A stretch of DNA of 52,881 nt from Methylobacterium sp. WL119 (GTDB taxonomy: Bacteria; Pseudomonadota; Alphaproteobacteria; Rhizobiales; Beijerinckiaceae). A program made the position numbers and the translations under genes. The stretch covers positions 1 to 52,881 of the forward strand of contig NZ_VRUU01000025.1 of the NCBI RefSeq assembly GCF_008039875.1. The letters run 5' to 3'. Under the pieces are notes generated by a model. That model did no database searches. It was not told the origin of the DNA and saw nothing but the letters and a program-made list of their open reading frames with translations. Positions 42,643 to 52,881 of the stretch are shown piece after piece; position 1 is the stretch's first letter, and every line of letters starts with the position of its first letter.

Positions 42643-42896
42643 GGGCGGATCGTCCCGGCGCGGCATCTTCGCAATGCGATGCCGAAGTGAACACAATCCA
42701 AGATTGCGTTTTTGCTGTTAAGATTTCGTATTCGGTCGACCGTGGCGCGACCGATCGGCGAGGAGGCGCCGGGGGTTGACGGGACGGGCGGCGGCTCCGG
42801 CGCGGTTTCGCAAGGATGCGTTTACCATTCGCGGACAGGATCGCTCTCGACCGTCGCGTGCCCCTGCGCGACCGCTCGCAAGGCCGTCGCACGCCC

Positions 42897-44063
42897 ATGA
42901 TCTCCCGCGCGGAACGCACGCCCCTGACCGACTGGTGGTGGACGGTCGACCGCGGCCTGCTCGCGGCGCTCGCCGCCCTGATGGTCGCCGGCCTCGTCTT
43001 CCTCATGGGCGGCGGGCCGCCGGTAGCCGAGCGCATCGGCTTGCCGACCTTCTACTTTCTCAACCGCCAGGCGATGTACCTCGCGCCGACGATCCTGCTG
43101 ATCTGCGCGGTCTCGTTCCTGAGCTTGCGCGGCATCCGCCGGCTGGCGCTCGGCACCTGGCTCGCGGGCGTCGCGCTGTGCCTCCTCGCCGGCAAGTTCG
43201 GGCCGGAGATCAAGGGCGCCCACCGCTGGATCCAGTTCGGCTCGTTCGGCCTGCAGCCCTCGGAGTTCGTCAAGCCCGCCTTCGTCGTGGTCGCCGCCTG
43301 GGCGTTCTCGGAGGGCGCGCAGCGCCGCGACATGCCGGGCGGCTTCCTTGCGATCCTGCTCCTGCCGATCACCATCGTGCCGCTGCTGCTGCAGCCCGAT
43401 TTCGGGCAGACGATGCTGATCACGCTGGTGTGGTGCGCGCTGTTCTTCGTCGCCGGCCTGCACCTGATCTGGGTGGCGGTGCTCGGCGTGCTCGGCCTGA
43501 CCGGGGTGTTCGCCGCCTACACCTTCTTCCACCACGTCCGCGAGCGCTTCAACCGCTTCCTCGACAAGGATTCGGGCGACAGCTTCCAGACCTTCTGGTC
43601 GCAGGAATCGTTCCGCTCCGGCGGCTGGTTCGGCACCGGCCCGGGGGAGGGGATCGCCAAGCGCCACCTGCCCGACGCCCATACCGACTTCATCTTCTCG
43701 GTGACCGGCGAGGAGTTCGGCGTGCTGGTCTGCCTCTGCCTCGTCGCTTTGTTCGCCTACATCGTGCTGCGCGGGCTCAAGCTCGCGCGCCGCACCGACG
43801 ACACCTTCTCGAGGCTCGCCATCACCGGTCTGATCACGCTCTTCGGCCTCCAGGCCTGCATCAACATGGCGGTGAACACCCAGCTCATGCCGGCCAAGGG
43901 CATGACGCTGCCGTTCGTCTCCTACGGCGGCTCGTCGCTGATCTCGCTCGCGCTCGGCATGGGCTTCCTCGTGGCGCTCACCCGCAAGCGCCCGCGCACC
44001 ACGATGCTGAGCCAGAAGCCGCCCGGCACCGCGCCGGCCACCGTCGCCGGAGTCATGCGGTGA
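42897..44063 (+). CDS. ftsW: FtsW septal peptidoglycan glycosyltransferase (SEDS)
   Basis: 388 residues from the ATG at 42897. About ten membrane helices. Typical blocks are GAHRWIQFGSFGLQPSEFVK, LLQPDFGQTMLI, GGWFGTGPGEGIAKRHLPDAHTDFIFS (read in two parts) and LPFVSYGGSSLISL. It polymerises lipid II at the septum as partner of FtsI. After the interruption by the chemoreceptor gene it needs its own promoter in the 254-base divergent gap. Its stop overlaps murG (GTGA). Confidence 0.95.
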   Translation: MISRAERTPLTDWWWTVDRGLLAALAALMVAGLVFLMGGGPPVAERIGLPTFYFLNRQAMYLAPTILLICAVSFLSLRGIRRLALGTWLAGVALCLLAGKFGPEIKGAHRWIQFGSFGLQPSEFVKPAFVVVAAWAFSEGAQRRDMPGGFLAILLLPITIVPLLLQPDFGQTMLITLVWCALFFVAGLHLIWVAVLGVLGLTGVFAAYTFFHHVRERFNRFLDKDSGDSFQTFWSQESFRSGGWFGTGPGEGIAKRHLPDAHTDFIFSVTGEEFGVLVCLCLVALFAYIVLRGLKLARRTDDTFSRLAITGLITLFGLQACINMAVNTQLMPAKGMTLPFVSYGGSSLISLALGMGFLVALTRKRPRTTMLSQKPPGTAPATVAGVMR

Positions 44064-45169
44064 CGGTGTTCACGCCGACCATCCTGCTCTGCGCCGGCGG
44101 CACCGGCGGCCACCTGTTCCCGGCCGAGAGCCTCGCCCACGCGCTGCGGGCGCGGGGCATCCGCGTGGTGCTCGCCACCGACGCGCGGGTCGACTCGATC
44201 AGCGGCGGCTTCCCGGCCTCCGAGATCGTCACCATCACCTCGGCGACCCCGTCCGGCCGCTCGATGCTGCGCCGGGCCGGCGCGGTGCTGACGCTGGGCC
44301 GCGGCTTCGCGGAGGCGGCCAAGGCGGTCAAGCGCATCAACCCGGCGGCGATCGTCGGCTTCGGCGGCTACCCGACCGTGCCGCCGATGCTCGCCGGCCA
44401 GATCCTGCGCGTGCCGACGATCATCCACGAGCAGAACGCGGTGATGGGGCGGGCCAACGCCTTCCTGGCGCGCGGCGCCCGCACCATCGCCACCGGCTTC
44501 AAGGAGGTCCGCGGCGTCCCCGACAAGGCGCGTGCCCCCCGCGTCCACACCGGCAACCCGTTGCGCCCGGCGGTGTTCGAGGCCGCGAAGGTCGCCTATC
44601 CGCGGCTCGGGCCGGCGGACGCCCTGCACCTCCTCGTCTTCGGCGGAAGCCAGGGCGCGCGGGTGATGGGCGAGGTCGTGCCAAAAGCCCTGGCGCAGCT
44701 TCCGGCCGACCTGCGGGCCCGCCTCCACCTCGTGCAGCAGGTCCGCCCCGAGGACCTGACGGCGGTGCAGAACGACTACCTCGCCATGGGGCTCGCCGGC
44801 ATCGAGGCGGCGCCGTTCTTCAAGGACCTGCCGGGGCGGATGGCAGCGAGCCACCTCGTGGTCGCCCGCTCGGGCGCCTCGACGGTCTCGGAGCTCGCCG
44901 CCATCGGCCGGCCGTCGATCCTGGTGCCGCTGCCCGGGGCGCTCGACCAGGACCAGGCCGCCAACGCCGCGACGCTGGCCAAGATCGGCGCGGCCCTGGC
45001 CGTCGCGCAGACCGCGTTCACGCCGGACCGGCTCACCGCGGAGCTGGTCGACGCCTTCGCGAATCCCGAGAAATTGACCGCGGCGGCACAAGCCGCGAAA
45101 AGCGCCGGCATCCACGACGCCGCCGAGCGGCTCGCCGCGGTGGTCGTCGACACGGCCGCCCGCACCTGA
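44060..45169 (+). CDS. murG: MurG N-acetylglucosaminyltransferase (lipid II synthase)
   Basis: 369 residues. The GTG at 44060 overlaps the ftsW stop. GT28 fold with the glycine-rich [20 protein letters not shown] near the start, [37 protein letters not shown] and the donor-binding [23 protein letters not shown] segment (spread over about 20 residues). It adds GlcNAc to lipid I at the cytoplasmic membrane face. Confidence 0.96.
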   Translation: MTVFTPTILLCAGGTGGHLFPAESLAHALRARGIRVVLATDARVDSISGGFPASEIVTITSATPSGRSMLRRAGAVLTLGRGFAEAAKAVKRINPAAIVGFGGYPTVPPMLAGQILRVPTIIHEQNAVMGRANAFLARGARTIATGFKEVRGVPDKARAPRVHTGNPLRPAVFEAAKVAYPRLGPADALHLLVFGGSQGARVMGEVVPKALAQLPADLRARLHLVQQVRPEDLTAVQNDYLAMGLAGIEAAPFFKDLPGRMAASHLVVARSGASTVSELAAIGRPSILVPLPGALDQDQAANAATLAKIGAALAVAQTAFTPDRLTAELVDAFANPEKLTAAAQAAKSAGIHDAAERLAAVVVDTAART

Positions 45170-45221
45170 TTCTTCCGGGACGCATGCCTCCGCGCAGTCC
45201 CGTCATCGAACGGTTCCTCCC

Positions 45222-46628
45222 ATGAAGCTGCCCGACAAGCTCGGTCCCATCCACTTCATCGGCATCGGCGGCATCGGCATGTCCGGCATCGCCGAGGTGA
45301 TGCACAACCTCGGCTACACGGTGCAGGGCTCCGACGCCTCGGACAACGCCAACGTGCGGCGGCTGGCCGACAAGGGCATGAGGACCTTCGTCGGCCATGC
45401 CGCCGCCAACGTCGAGAATGCCGGCCTCGTGGTCGTCTCGACCGCGATCCAGCGCGACAACCCCGAGTTGATGGCCGCGCGCGAGGCTCGGCTGCCGGTG
45501 GTGCGCCGGGCCGAGATGCTGGCCGAGCTGATGCGCTTCAAGTCCTGCGTCGCCATCGCCGGCACCCACGGCAAGACCACGACGACCTCCCTCGTCGCGA
45601 CGCTGCTCGACGCCGGCAACATGGACCCGACGGTGATCAACGGCGGCATCATCAACGCGTACGGCACCAACGCCCGCATGGGCGAGGGCGAATGGATGGT
45701 GGTGGAGGCCGACGAATCTGACGGCACCTTCCTGAAGCTGCCGGCCGACGTCGCCATCGTCACCAACATCGACCCGGAGCATCTCGACCATTTCGGCTCG
45801 TTCGACGCGGTCAAGGACGCCTTCCGGCGCTTCATCGACAACATCCCGTTCTACGGCTTCGCGGTGATGTGCATCGACCATCCCGTCGTCCAGGACCTCG
45901 TCGGCCACATCGAGGACCGCCGCATCATCACCTACGGCGAGAACCCGCAGGCCGACGTGCGCCTCATCGACGTGGACCTGCGCGGCGGTCAGAGCCGCTT
46001 CCGCGTGATGATCCGCGACCGGCGTCCGGGCTTCCGCATGGAGATGGAGGACCTCGTCCTGCCGATGCCGGGCAAGCACAACGCGCTCAATGCCACCGCG
46101 GCGCTGGCCGTCGCGCACGAGCTCGGCGTGCCGGCGGACGCGATCCGCAAGGCGCTGGCCGGGTTCGGCGGCGTCAAGCGCCGCTTCACCCGCACCGGCG
46201 AATGGAACGGCGCCCAGATCTTCGACGATTACGGGCACCATCCGGTGGAGATCAAGGCGGTGCTCAAGGCCGCCCGCGCCTCCACCGACGCGAAGGTGAT
46301 CGCGATCGTGCAGCCGCACCGCTACTCGCGCCTCGCCTCGCTGTTCGACGATTTCTGCACCTGCTTCAACGATGCCGACACGGTCATCGTCGCCCCCGTC
46401 TACGCGGCGGGCGAGGCGCCGATCGAGGGCATCGACCGCGACGGCCTCGTCGCCGGCCTGCGCTCCCGCGGCCACCGCGACGCGCAGGCGCTCGAGCGCC
46501 CGGAAGACCTCGCCGGGATCGTGGCCGCGCACGCGACCGAGGGCGACTACGTCGTCTGCCTCGGCGCCGGCAACATCACGCAATGGGCCTACGCGCTGCC
46601 GGCGGAGCTGGCGGCGTTCAAGGGGTGA
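45222..46628 (+). CDS. murC: MurC UDP-MurNAc:L-alanine ligase
   Basis: 468 residues from the ATG at 45222. The N-terminal UDP-binding motif is [18 protein letters not shown], the ATP loop [19 protein letters not shown], and [15 protein letters not shown] and [18 protein letters not shown] are MurC-specific. It adds the first residue of the stem peptide in the cytoplasm. The next frame is not murB, as expected, but a DUF559 gene only six bases on. Confidence 0.97.
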   Translation: MKLPDKLGPIHFIGIGGIGMSGIAEVMHNLGYTVQGSDASDNANVRRLADKGMRTFVGHAAANVENAGLVVVSTAIQRDNPELMAAREARLPVVRRAEMLAELMRFKSCVAIAGTHGKTTTTSLVATLLDAGNMDPTVINGGIINAYGTNARMGEGEWMVVEADESDGTFLKLPADVAIVTNIDPEHLDHFGSFDAVKDAFRRFIDNIPFYGFAVMCIDHPVVQDLVGHIEDRRIITYGENPQADVRLIDVDLRGGQSRFRVMIRDRRPGFRMEMEDLVLPMPGKHNALNATAALAVAHELGVPADAIRKALAGFGGVKRRFTRTGEWNGAQIFDDYGHHPVEIKAVLKAARASTDAKVIAIVQPHRYSRLASLFDDFCTCFNDADTVIVAPVYAAGEAPIEGIDRDGLVAGLRSRGHRDAQALERPEDLAGIVAAHATEGDYVVCLGAGNITQWAYALPAELAAFKG

Positions 46629-46634
46629 GCTCGA

Positions 46635-47174
46635 ATGAGCCCGGCCGACAGCGAGCGCACGGCATTTCGGCGGCGCCTTCGGCAGGGGCAGACCGAGGCC
46701 GAACGGACGCTGTGGTATCGCTTGCGCGATCGGCGGCTGGCCGTGTTCAAGTTCGTTCGGCAGGAGAGCATCGGCCGCTACGTGGCCGATTTCTGCTGCC
46801 GTGAGGCGAAGCTGATCATCGAGATCGATGGCAGCCAGCACGCCGACAATGCCTACGACCGCGCTCGCGATGCATGGCTGGCCGATCTGGGCTACCGCGT
46901 CCTGCGGTTTTGGAACGCGGAGATCATGAGCAGCCCGTCAGTCGTTCTCGATACGATCTTCAGCGCGCTCCCCCCCTCTCCCCGCACGCGGGGAGAGGGC
47001 CGCGACGACCTCGTCGTCGGCGTGGCTAGCCCGAAGGGCGATGGTGAGGGGACGTCGCCGGACGCACCCGTCCTGACCCCGCCCCCTCACCCTCGGCTGC
47101 CGCCTCGCTTCGTCGACGACGGGGTCGACGAAGCCCTCTCCCCGCGTGCGGGGAGGGGGGGAGCGAACCGATGA
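46635..47174 (+). CDS. DUF559 (PD-(D/E)XK-like) protein with repeat-derived C-terminus
   Basis: 179 residues. Residues about 8-110 form a DUF559 domain, related to the very-short-patch-repair endonuclease fold: [51 protein letters not shown] (Asp, Glu-x-Asp site) and [13 protein letters not shown]. From about residue 111 the protein is encoded by a palindromic repeat ([18 protein letters not shown]) and is probably unfolded. Its stop overlaps the murB start (ATGA). DUF559 genes are mobile-like and of unknown role; this one is inserted in the murC-murB junction. Confidence 0.85.
   Translation: MSPADSERTAFRRRLRQGQTEAERTLWYRLRDRRLAVFKFVRQESIGRYVADFCCREAKLIIEIDGSQHADNAYDRARDAWLADLGYRVLRFWNAEIMSSPSVVLDTIFSALPPSPRTRGEGRDDLVVGVASPKGDGEGTSPDAPVLTPPPHPRLPPRFVDDGVDEALSPRAGRGGANR
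46967..47164. repeat. Palindromic repeat covering the 3' end of the DUF559 gene
   Basis: Terminal arms of about 30 bases: GCTCCCCCCCTCTCCCC at 46967 onward and CGGGGAGGGGGGGAGC ending at 47164 are inverted, each with an internal CCCCGCACGCGGGG-type stem. A second inner palindrome, CTTCGTCGAC/GTCGACGAAG, lies at about 47107-47132. Total 198 bases, read in frame without a stop by the DUF559 gene. Confidence 0.8.
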
Positions 47175-48184
47175 CCGCCTTCCCCGACATCACGCCGGCG
47201 ATCCGCGCCGCCGCGCCGGCCCTGCGGGGGCGGCTGCTGGTGAACGCGGCGTTGTCCGACCTGACCTGGTTCCGCGTCGGCGGCCCGGCGCAGGTGCTGT
47301 TCACGCCGGCCGACGAGGAGGATCTCGCCCACCTCCTGGCCGGTCTCGATCCCGAGATCCCGGTGACGGTGATCGGGCTCGGCTCGAACCTGATCGTGCG
47401 CGACGGCGGCATTCCCGGCGTGACGATCCGGCTCGGCGGCAAGGCGTTCGGAGCGGTGGAGGTCGACGGCGACCGCCTGCAGGCCGGCACCGCCGTGCCC
47501 GACATGCGCCTGGCGAAGGCGGCGGCCGAAGCGTCGCTCGACGGGCTCGCCTTCTTCCGCGGCATCCCGGGCTCGGTCGGCGGCGCCCTGCGCATGAACG
47601 CCGGCGCCCATGGCGGCGAGACCACCGACGTGCTCCTCGAGGCGCGCGGGGTCGACCGGCGCGGCGCGCTCCGCCGCTTCGGCCATGCCGAGATGGGCTT
47701 CACCTACCGTCATGCGGCGGCGCCCGACGACGTGATCTTCACGAGCGCCCTGTTCCGCGGCCGCCCCGGCGAGCGCGCGGCGATCGAGGCGGAGATGGCG
47801 CGGGTGACCGCGGCGCGGGAAGCCGCGCAGCCGATCCGCGAGCGCACCGGCGGCTCGACCTTCAAGAACCCGCCGGGCGGCAAGGCGTGGCAGCTCGTCG
47901 ACGCCGCCGGCTGCCGCGGCCTGACGCGGGGCGGCGCGCAGGTCTCCGAGATGCACTGCAACTTCCTGATCAATCGCGACGGCGCCACGGCCGCCGACAT
48001 CGAGGAGCTTGGCGAGGAGGTGCGCCGGCGGGTGCGCGAGACCAGCGGGGTCGAGCTGCACTGGGAGATCAAGCGGATCGGAATCTCCGTCGACAGATCG
48101 ACGCCTACGCTGACCGGCGATCCGTTCGGCACCTTTTCCGAGTGGGCAGGTCCCGAAGACGGGAAGGCCTATCGTGACCTCTGA
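47171..48184 (+). CDS. murB: MurB UDP-N-acetylenolpyruvylglucosamine reductase
   Basis: 337 residues from the ATG at 47171. FAD-binding blocks [54 protein letters not shown] (read in two parts) and the C-terminal [18 protein letters not shown] and [13 protein letters not shown] match type II MurB. It makes UDP-MurNAc, the substrate of MurC. A further tail ([19 protein letters not shown]) is longer than in many homologues. Confidence 0.95.
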   Translation: MTAFPDITPAIRAAAPALRGRLLVNAALSDLTWFRVGGPAQVLFTPADEEDLAHLLAGLDPEIPVTVIGLGSNLIVRDGGIPGVTIRLGGKAFGAVEVDGDRLQAGTAVPDMRLAKAAAEASLDGLAFFRGIPGSVGGALRMNAGAHGGETTDVLLEARGVDRRGALRRFGHAEMGFTYRHAAAPDDVIFTSALFRGRPGERAAIEAEMARVTAAREAAQPIRERTGGSTFKNPPGGKAWQLVDAAGCRGLTRGGAQVSEMHCNFLINRDGATAADIEELGEEVRRRVRETSGVELHWEIKRIGISVDRSTPTLTGDPFGTFSEWAGPEDGKAYRDL

Positions 48185-48288
48185 CCCCTCGTCCGCGTTC
48201 GCAAACAGCGTGGGCTGGGCAGAGGCTATCTGAACACGGGCGCCGGCCGCCCGTTCGTCCCCCTTCGACACGCGCCCCGGAGCCCTCC

Positions 48289-49212
48289 ATGTCCAAGCAC
48301 GTCGCCGTCCTGATGGGCGGCACCTCCTCCGAGCGCGAGGTCTCGCTGAATTCGGGTACCGCCTGCGCCGACGCGCTGGAGGGAGAGGGCTATCGCGTCA
48401 CCCGCGTCGACGTCGGGGCCGACATCGCATCGGTGCTGACCGAGCTTCGGCCCGATGCAGCCTTCAACGCGCTGCACGGGCCGGCGGGCGAGGACGGCAC
48501 GATCCAGGGCCTGCTCGAGATCCTGCGCATTCCCTACACGCATTCGGGCGTGCTCGCTTCCGCGCTCGCCATGCACAAGGAGCGGGCCAAGGTGGTGATG
48601 CGGGCGGCCGGCGTCAGCGTCCCGGAAGGGCTGGTCGTTAACCGGCATGATGCCGCGAAGTCACACCCGATCGCCCCGCCCTACGTCGTCAAGCCGGTCT
48701 CCGAAGGCTCCTCGATGGGCGTGATCATCGTCCGCGACGGGCGCTCGCATCCGCCGCAGATCCTGGCCTCGGACGAATGGGCGTTCGGGGAGGAAGTCCT
48801 TGTGGAGACTTACGTTGCGGGCCGCGAGCTCACCTGCGCGGTGATGGGCGACCGGGCCCTCGGCGTGATCGAGATCAAGGCCGCCTCGGGGGGGTGGTAC
48901 GACTACGACGCGAAGTACGCGCCGGGAGGCTCGATCCACGTCCTGCCGGCCGAACTTAAACCAAATGTTTACCAGCGTGTCCAAGAGTTGTCGTTAACGG
49001 CGCATCAAGCACTGGGCTGCCGGGGCGTCAGCCGTGCCGACCTTCGCTACGACGACACACCGGGTGGAACCGGTGCCCTCGTCGTCCTGGAGGTCAACAC
49101 GCAACCCGGCATGACCCAGACCAGCCTTGTGCCGGACATGGCCGCCCATGCTGGGTATCGTTTCGGTGAGTTCGTGCGATGGATGGTGGAGGACGCGTCT
49201 CTGGGCCGCTGA
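48289..49212 (+). CDS. ddl: D-alanine-D-alanine ligase
   Basis: 307 residues from the ATG at 48289. ATP-grasp enzyme with [67 protein letters not shown] and [19 protein letters not shown]. It makes D-Ala-D-Ala for MurF. The 104-base gap from murB holds nothing clear. Bases about 48640-49020 use slightly less GC than the rest. The last 34 bases overlap the ftsQ start. Confidence 0.96.
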   Translation: MSKHVAVLMGGTSSEREVSLNSGTACADALEGEGYRVTRVDVGADIASVLTELRPDAAFNALHGPAGEDGTIQGLLEILRIPYTHSGVLASALAMHKERAKVVMRAAGVSVPEGLVVNRHDAAKSHPIAPPYVVKPVSEGSSMGVIIVRDGRSHPPQILASDEWAFGEEVLVETYVAGRELTCAVMGDRALGVIEIKAASGGWYDYDAKYAPGGSIHVLPAELKPNVYQRVQELSLTAHQALGCRGVSRADLRYDDTPGGTGALVVLEVNTQPGMTQTSLVPDMAAHAGYRFGEFVRWMVEDASLGR

Positions 49213-50135
49213 GCCCCGCTGGGTTTCCCGGCGCGACCGGTCCAGCCGCGCGCCTCGTCGGCGGCGTCCTCGCCCGGCTTCCGCGCTTCCTGCGCCGGTC
49301 CGACTCGATGCGCCGCGGCCGGCCCGGGCCGTCGATGGCCGAGCGCCTGCCGCGCGGCATCGGCGCCCTCGGCCTCAGCACGGCCTTCGGGGCGCTGGCG
49401 CTCGCCGGCTTCGTCGCCAGCGGCCGCTACGACGCCTTCGTCATCGAGAACGGCCGCCCCCTCGACATCCTCGCCCGCGTCGCCGGCTTCGGCGTCGAGC
49501 GCGTCACCATCTCGGGCATCTCGCGGATGTACGAGCGCGAGGTGCTCGCCGCCGCCGGCATCGACTGGCGCTCGTCCGTGCCCTTCCTCGACGTCGCCGA
49601 GGTGCGTGCCCGCCTGCTCCGGGTGCCGCTGATCGCCTCCGTCTCGGTGCGCAAGATCTATCCCCGCGAGATCGTCATCAACCAGGTCGAGCGCGAGCCC
49701 GCCGCCCTGTGGCAGATGAACGGCGAGATCAGCGTCATCGCCGCCGACGGCACGATCATCGATACGATGCGCGACGACCGCTACGCGAGCCTGCCGCTGG
49801 TCGTCGGCGACGACGCCAACACCAAGCTCGGCGAGTACCTCGCCCTGGTCGCCGCGGCCGGCCCGCTCGCCGACCGCATCCGCGCCGGCACCTACGTCTC
49901 CGGCCGGCGCTGGACCCTGAAGCTCGACGGCGTCGACATCCGCCTGCCGGAAATCGAGCCCGGAGCCGCGCTGGCCCGGCTGGTCGAGCTCGAGCGCGCC
50001 AACCGCCTGCTGGAGAAGGACATCATCGCGGTCGATCTGCGGATGCCCGACCGGGTCGTGGTCCGCCTCACCGAGGAGGCCGCGGCCGCCCGGGCCGAGG
50101 CGCAGAAGAAGACGAAGAAGGGGACCGCGACGTGA
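49179..50135 (+). CDS. ftsQ: FtsQ division protein
   Basis: 318 residues from the ATG at 49179, inside the end of ddl; a shorter start at 49308 ([14 protein letters not shown]) cannot be excluded. A basic cytoplasmic N-terminus, one membrane helix (about 65-90, [20 protein letters not shown]) and a periplasmic POTRA domain ([20 protein letters not shown]) are followed by FtsQ beta domain motifs ([40 protein letters not shown]). It bridges early and late divisome proteins. The basic tail is KKTKKGTAT. Confidence 0.9.
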   Translation: MDGGGRVSGPLSPAGFPGATGPAARLVGGVLARLPRFLRRSDSMRRGRPGPSMAERLPRGIGALGLSTAFGALALAGFVASGRYDAFVIENGRPLDILARVAGFGVERVTISGISRMYEREVLAAAGIDWRSSVPFLDVAEVRARLLRVPLIASVSVRKIYPREIVINQVEREPAALWQMNGEISVIAADGTIIDTMRDDRYASLPLVVGDDANTKLGEYLALVAAAGPLADRIRAGTYVSGRRWTLKLDGVDIRLPEIEPGAALARLVELERANRLLEKDIIAVDLRMPDRVVVRLTEEAAAARAEAQKKTKKGTAT

Positions 50136-50193
50136 GCGCAGTCCGGTCCACCCGCCGCCCCGCCCGTTCCCCGTCCTTCGTCGGTAAGCGCTG

Positions 50194-51516
50194 ATGCATT
50201 CCCAACACGGCCTGACGCCCCGCCTGAAGCCGCTCTCGGCGCGCCGCAGCACCACGCTGTCGGTGCTCGACATCGGCACCAGCAAGGTCGTCTGCCTCAT
50301 CGCCGAGCTGCAGCCGGCCGAAGCCCTCACCACGCTGAAGGGCCGGACGCACCTCGCCCGCATCATCGGCATCGGCCACCAGCGCTCGCACGGGCTGAAG
50401 GGCGGCGCGATCGTCGACCTCGAGGCCGCCGAGGGCGCGATCCGCCAGGCGGTGCACGCCGCCGAGCGGATGGCCAAGGTCGAGGTCCAGTCGGTCATCG
50501 TCAACATGAGCGGCGGGCGCCTCGCCTCGCAGCACTTCCAGGCGCGGGTCAACGTCCGCACCGGCACCGTCACCGGCGCCGACGTGGAGCGCGTGCTGGA
50601 GACCGCGAGCGCCCACGGCGTCAGCCCCGGCCGCGCCGTGCTGCACGCGCTGCCGACCGGCTACGCCCTCGACGGCCAGGGCGCGGTGATCGACCCCTCG
50701 GGGATGATCGGCGAGGCGCTCGGGGTCGACCTCCACGTCGTCACGGCGGAAGCCGCGGCCGCCCGCAACGTCATGCTCGCGATCGAGCACTGCCATCTCG
50801 GCGTCGAGGCGGTGATCGCCACCCCCTACGCCGCCGGCCTCTCGGCGCTGGTCGACGACGAGGCCGAGATGGGCGTCTGCGTCGTCGACATGGGCGGCGG
50901 CACCACGAGCTTCGGCGTGTTCTCCGGGGGGCATCTCGTCCACACCGACGCGATCGCGGTCGGCGGCCACCACGTCACCATGGACATCGCCCGCGGGCTC
51001 TCGACCCGGGTCGCGGCGGCCGAGCGGCTGAAGACGCTCTACGGCTCGGCCATCGCCACCCCGTCGGACGAGCGCGACATGATCGCCGTCCACGGCGTCG
51101 GCGAGGACGAGGGCGAGACCCCGAACCACGTTCCGCGCTCGCAGCTGGTGCGGATCATCAAGCCGCGCGTCGAGGAGGTGGTCGAGCTCGTCCGCGACCG
51201 CCTTCGCGCGGCCGGCTTCGCCGCCCAGGCGGGGCGCCGGGTCGTGCTCACAGGCGGCGCGAGCCAGCTCGTCGGCCTGCCCGAGGTCACCCGCCGGGTG
51301 ATGCAGGGCCAGGTCCGGATCGGGCGCCCGCTCGGCATCCGCGGCCTGCCCGAGGCGGCCAAGGGTCCGGCCTTCTCGGCCGCGGTCGGCCTGCTGGTCT
51401 ACCCGCAGGTGGCGCATGCCGAGCACTTCGAGCCGCGGGGGCAGCGCGCCTTCGCCGGCACCGGGACCGACGGTTACATCGGCCGCGTCTACGAGTGGCT
51501 GAAGCAGGGTTTCTAG
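50194..51516 (+). CDS. ftsA: FtsA divisome actin-like ATPase
   Basis: 440 residues from the ATG at 50194. Actin-fold blocks are [35 protein letters not shown] and [16 protein letters not shown]. The C-terminal amphipathic helix [13 protein letters not shown] is the membrane anchor. It tethers FtsZ filaments to the membrane and recruits later division proteins. It sits directly between ftsQ and ftsZ, as usual. Confidence 0.96.
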   Translation: MHSQHGLTPRLKPLSARRSTTLSVLDIGTSKVVCLIAELQPAEALTTLKGRTHLARIIGIGHQRSHGLKGGAIVDLEAAEGAIRQAVHAAERMAKVEVQSVIVNMSGGRLASQHFQARVNVRTGTVTGADVERVLETASAHGVSPGRAVLHALPTGYALDGQGAVIDPSGMIGEALGVDLHVVTAEAAAARNVMLAIEHCHLGVEAVIATPYAAGLSALVDDEAEMGVCVVDMGGGTTSFGVFSGGHLVHTDAIAVGGHHVTMDIARGLSTRVAAAERLKTLYGSAIATPSDERDMIAVHGVGEDEGETPNHVPRSQLVRIIKPRVEEVVELVRDRLRAAGFAAQAGRRVVLTGGASQLVGLPEVTRRVMQGQVRIGRPLGIRGLPEAAKGPAFSAAVGLLVYPQVAHAEHFEPRGQRAFAGTGTDGYIGRVYEWLKQGF

Positions 51517-51553
51517 GCGTTTTCCCGGGCGCCCTCTCGCGCCCGGCCTCGAC

Positions 51554-51558
51554 GAATC
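51554..51558. promoter_or_regulatory. GANTC site upstream of ftsZ
   Basis: GAATC, 62 bases before the ftsZ ATG, is the only GANTC in the 103-base ftsA-ftsZ gap. In Caulobacter ftsZ transcription depends on CcrM methylation of GANTC; the same control here is inferred. Confidence 0.4.
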
Positions 51559-51619
51559 GGCGCTTCCTCCACGGAGGCGCTCCGGACAACGCGTTAAAGG
51601 TCACGAAGGGCTCGACACC

Positions 51620-52881
51620 ATGGCCATCTCTCTCCAGGCGCCTGACATCCGCGAACTCAAGCCCCGCATCACCGTGTTCGGTGTCGGCGGCGCCGGCGGC
51701 AACGCCGTCAACAACATGATCGAGTCGGGTCTGCTCGGCTGCGAGTTCGTCGTGGCCAACACCGACGCCCAGGCGCTGACCTCGTCGAAGGCCGAGCGCG
51801 TGATCCAGATGGGGCTGGGCGTGACGCAGGGCCTCGGCGCCGGCTCCCACCCCGAGGTCGGCTCGGCCGCCGCCGACGAGGTGATCGACGAGATCCGCGA
51901 CCAGCTCTCGGGCGCGCACATGTGCTTCATCACCGCCGGCATGGGCGGCGGCACCGGCACCGGCGCGGCCCCCGTCATCGCCCGCGCCGCCCGCGACATG
52001 GGCATCCTCACCGTCGGCGTCGTGACGAAGCCGTTCCAGTTCGAGGGCCTGCGCCGCATGCGCACGGCGGAAGCCGGCATCCAGGAGCTGCAGGCGGCCG
52101 TCGACACGCTGATCGTGATCCCGAACCAGAACCTGTTCCGGGTCGCCAACGAGAAGACCACCTTCGCCGACGCCTTCGCGATGGCCGACCAGGTGCTCTA
52201 CTCGGGCGTCGCCTGCATTACCGACCTGATGGTCAAGGAAGGCCTGATCAACCTCGACTTCGCCGACGTGCGCGCGATCATGCGCGGCATGGGTAAGGCG
52301 ATGATGGGCACCGGCGAGGCGTCCGGCGAGAAGCGCGCCAGCCGCGCGGCCGAGGCCGCGATCGCCAACCCGCTCCTCGACGACGTCTCGATGAAGGGCG
52401 CCCGCGGCCTGCTGATCTCGATCACCGGCGGCGCCGACCTGACGCTGTACGAGCTCGACGAGGCCGCCACCCGCATCCGCGAGGAGGTCGACCAGGAAGC
52501 CAACATCATCCTCGGCGCGACCTTCGACGAGAGCCTCGACGGCATCATCCGCGTCTCGGTCGTCGCCACCGGGATCGAGCCGGCGCTGATCTCGGCCAAC
52601 TCGCCGAACAACAAGGAGATCGCCGAGACCGAGCAGCGCATCGCCGAGGTCGCCGAGCGCCTGCGCTCCGAGGCCCGCTCGCGCGCCGCCCAGAACGCCC
52701 CGAGCTTTCGCGCCGCGGCCGAGCCGGCCGTGACGCAGGCTCAGCCGGCCCCCGTCCAGCCCGCGCGCCCGGCCCCCGAGCCGGTGCAGCACGCCGAGCC
52801 CCGCATCGAGGCGGCTCCGGTGATGCGCGACGATATCATGCTGACCCAGTCCCAGCCCCGCGCCGCCGCCCCGTTCGTGCC
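51620..52881 (+). CDS. ftsZ: FtsZ tubulin-like division GTPase (3' end outside window)
   Basis: 420 residues seen from the ATG at 51620, truncated by the window edge. The GTP site is [18 protein letters not shown] and the tubulin signature GGGTGTG at 109-115. The T7 loop follows at about 210 ([14 protein letters not shown]). From about residue 345 a Pro/Ala/Glu-rich linker begins, long as in other alphaproteobacteria; the C-terminal FtsA-binding peptide lies beyond the window. It forms the cytokinetic ring. GAAGGG before the start is a fair ribosome site. Confidence 0.98.
   Translation, partial: MAISLQAPDIRELKPRITVFGVGGAGGNAVNNMIESGLLGCEFVVANTDAQALTSSKAERVIQMGLGVTQGLGAGSHPEVGSAAADEVIDEIRDQLSGAHMCFITAGMGGGTGTGAAPVIARAARDMGILTVGVVTKPFQFEGLRRMRTAEAGIQELQAAVDTLIVIPNQNLFRVANEKTTFADAFAMADQVLYSGVACITDLMVKEGLINLDFADVRAIMRGMGKAMMGTGEASGEKRASRAAEAAIANPLLDDVSMKGARGLLISITGGADLTLYELDEAATRIREEVDQEANIILGATFDESLDGIIRVSVVATGIEPALISANSPNNKEIAETEQRIAEVAERLRSEARSRAAQNAPSFRAAAEPAVTQAQPAPVQPARPAPEPVQHAEPRIEAAPVMRDDIMLTQSQPRAAAPFV

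Overview
The window is a very GC-rich (roughly 70 %) chromosomal segment of an alphaproteobacterium. It most resembles Methylobacterium/Methylorubrum or a near relative in the Hyphomicrobiales. This rests on gene order (rseP-bamA-lpxD-fabZ-lpxA-lpxI-lpxB, gltA/gltX beside comEC/lexA), LpxI in place of LpxH, a GTTC-N7-GTTC LexA box, GANTC (CcrM) sites in promoters and a PleC/DivJ-type kinase. The genus is inferred from memory of these families, not from a search.

Region 1 (161-8865, + strand) is an envelope operon: the site-2 protease RseP, the outer-membrane assembly factor BamA and the lipid A enzymes LpxD, LpxA, LpxI and LpxB, with FabZ between. Region 2 (9080-16444) holds gltA and gltX on the minus strand, comEC on the plus strand, and lexA with its operator plus a D-2-hydroxyacid dehydrogenase on the minus strand. 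Region 3 (16742-23754) has a cheY-cheZ pair, a creatininase-family amidohydrolase, a large PAS sensor kinase whose promoter is crowded with GANTC sites, and pepN.

Region 4 (23915-30077) is the most unusual part, a sulfur module built around a protein nanocompartment. It contains a family 2 encapsulin shell protein carrying an inserted cyclic-nucleotide-binding-like domain, overlapping by 14 bp a SufS-type cysteine desulfurase with a long disordered N-terminal extension (the expected cargo). Then follow serine O-acetyltransferase, an unrecognised 110-residue protein and, divergently, a split YeeE/YedE sulfur transporter. The desulfurase reading frame is broken by a +1 shift near 25128, exactly between the putative cargo-loading region and the catalytic domain. 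Thiosulfate or sulfide import, O-acetylserine and cysteine synthesis, and desulfuration of cysteine inside a shell would together make a sulfur-storage pathway.

Region 5 (30430-52881) starts with a glyoxalase I and the RNase P RNA gene, followed by the division and cell-wall (dcw) cluster: rsmH-ftsL-ftsI-murE-murF-mraY-murD-ftsW-murG-murC-murB-ddl-ftsQ-ftsA-ftsZ. ftsZ runs off the end. No mraZ is seen. Two foreign-looking genes interrupt the cluster: a soluble PAS-PAS chemoreceptor on the opposite strand between murD and ftsW, and a DUF559 nuclease-like gene between murC and murB. Four palindromic repeat elements (after lpxB, between murE and murF, between mraY and murD, and inside the 3' end of the DUF559 gene) are the only repetitive DNA seen. 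No insertion sequences, CRISPR arrays or tRNA genes were recognised.
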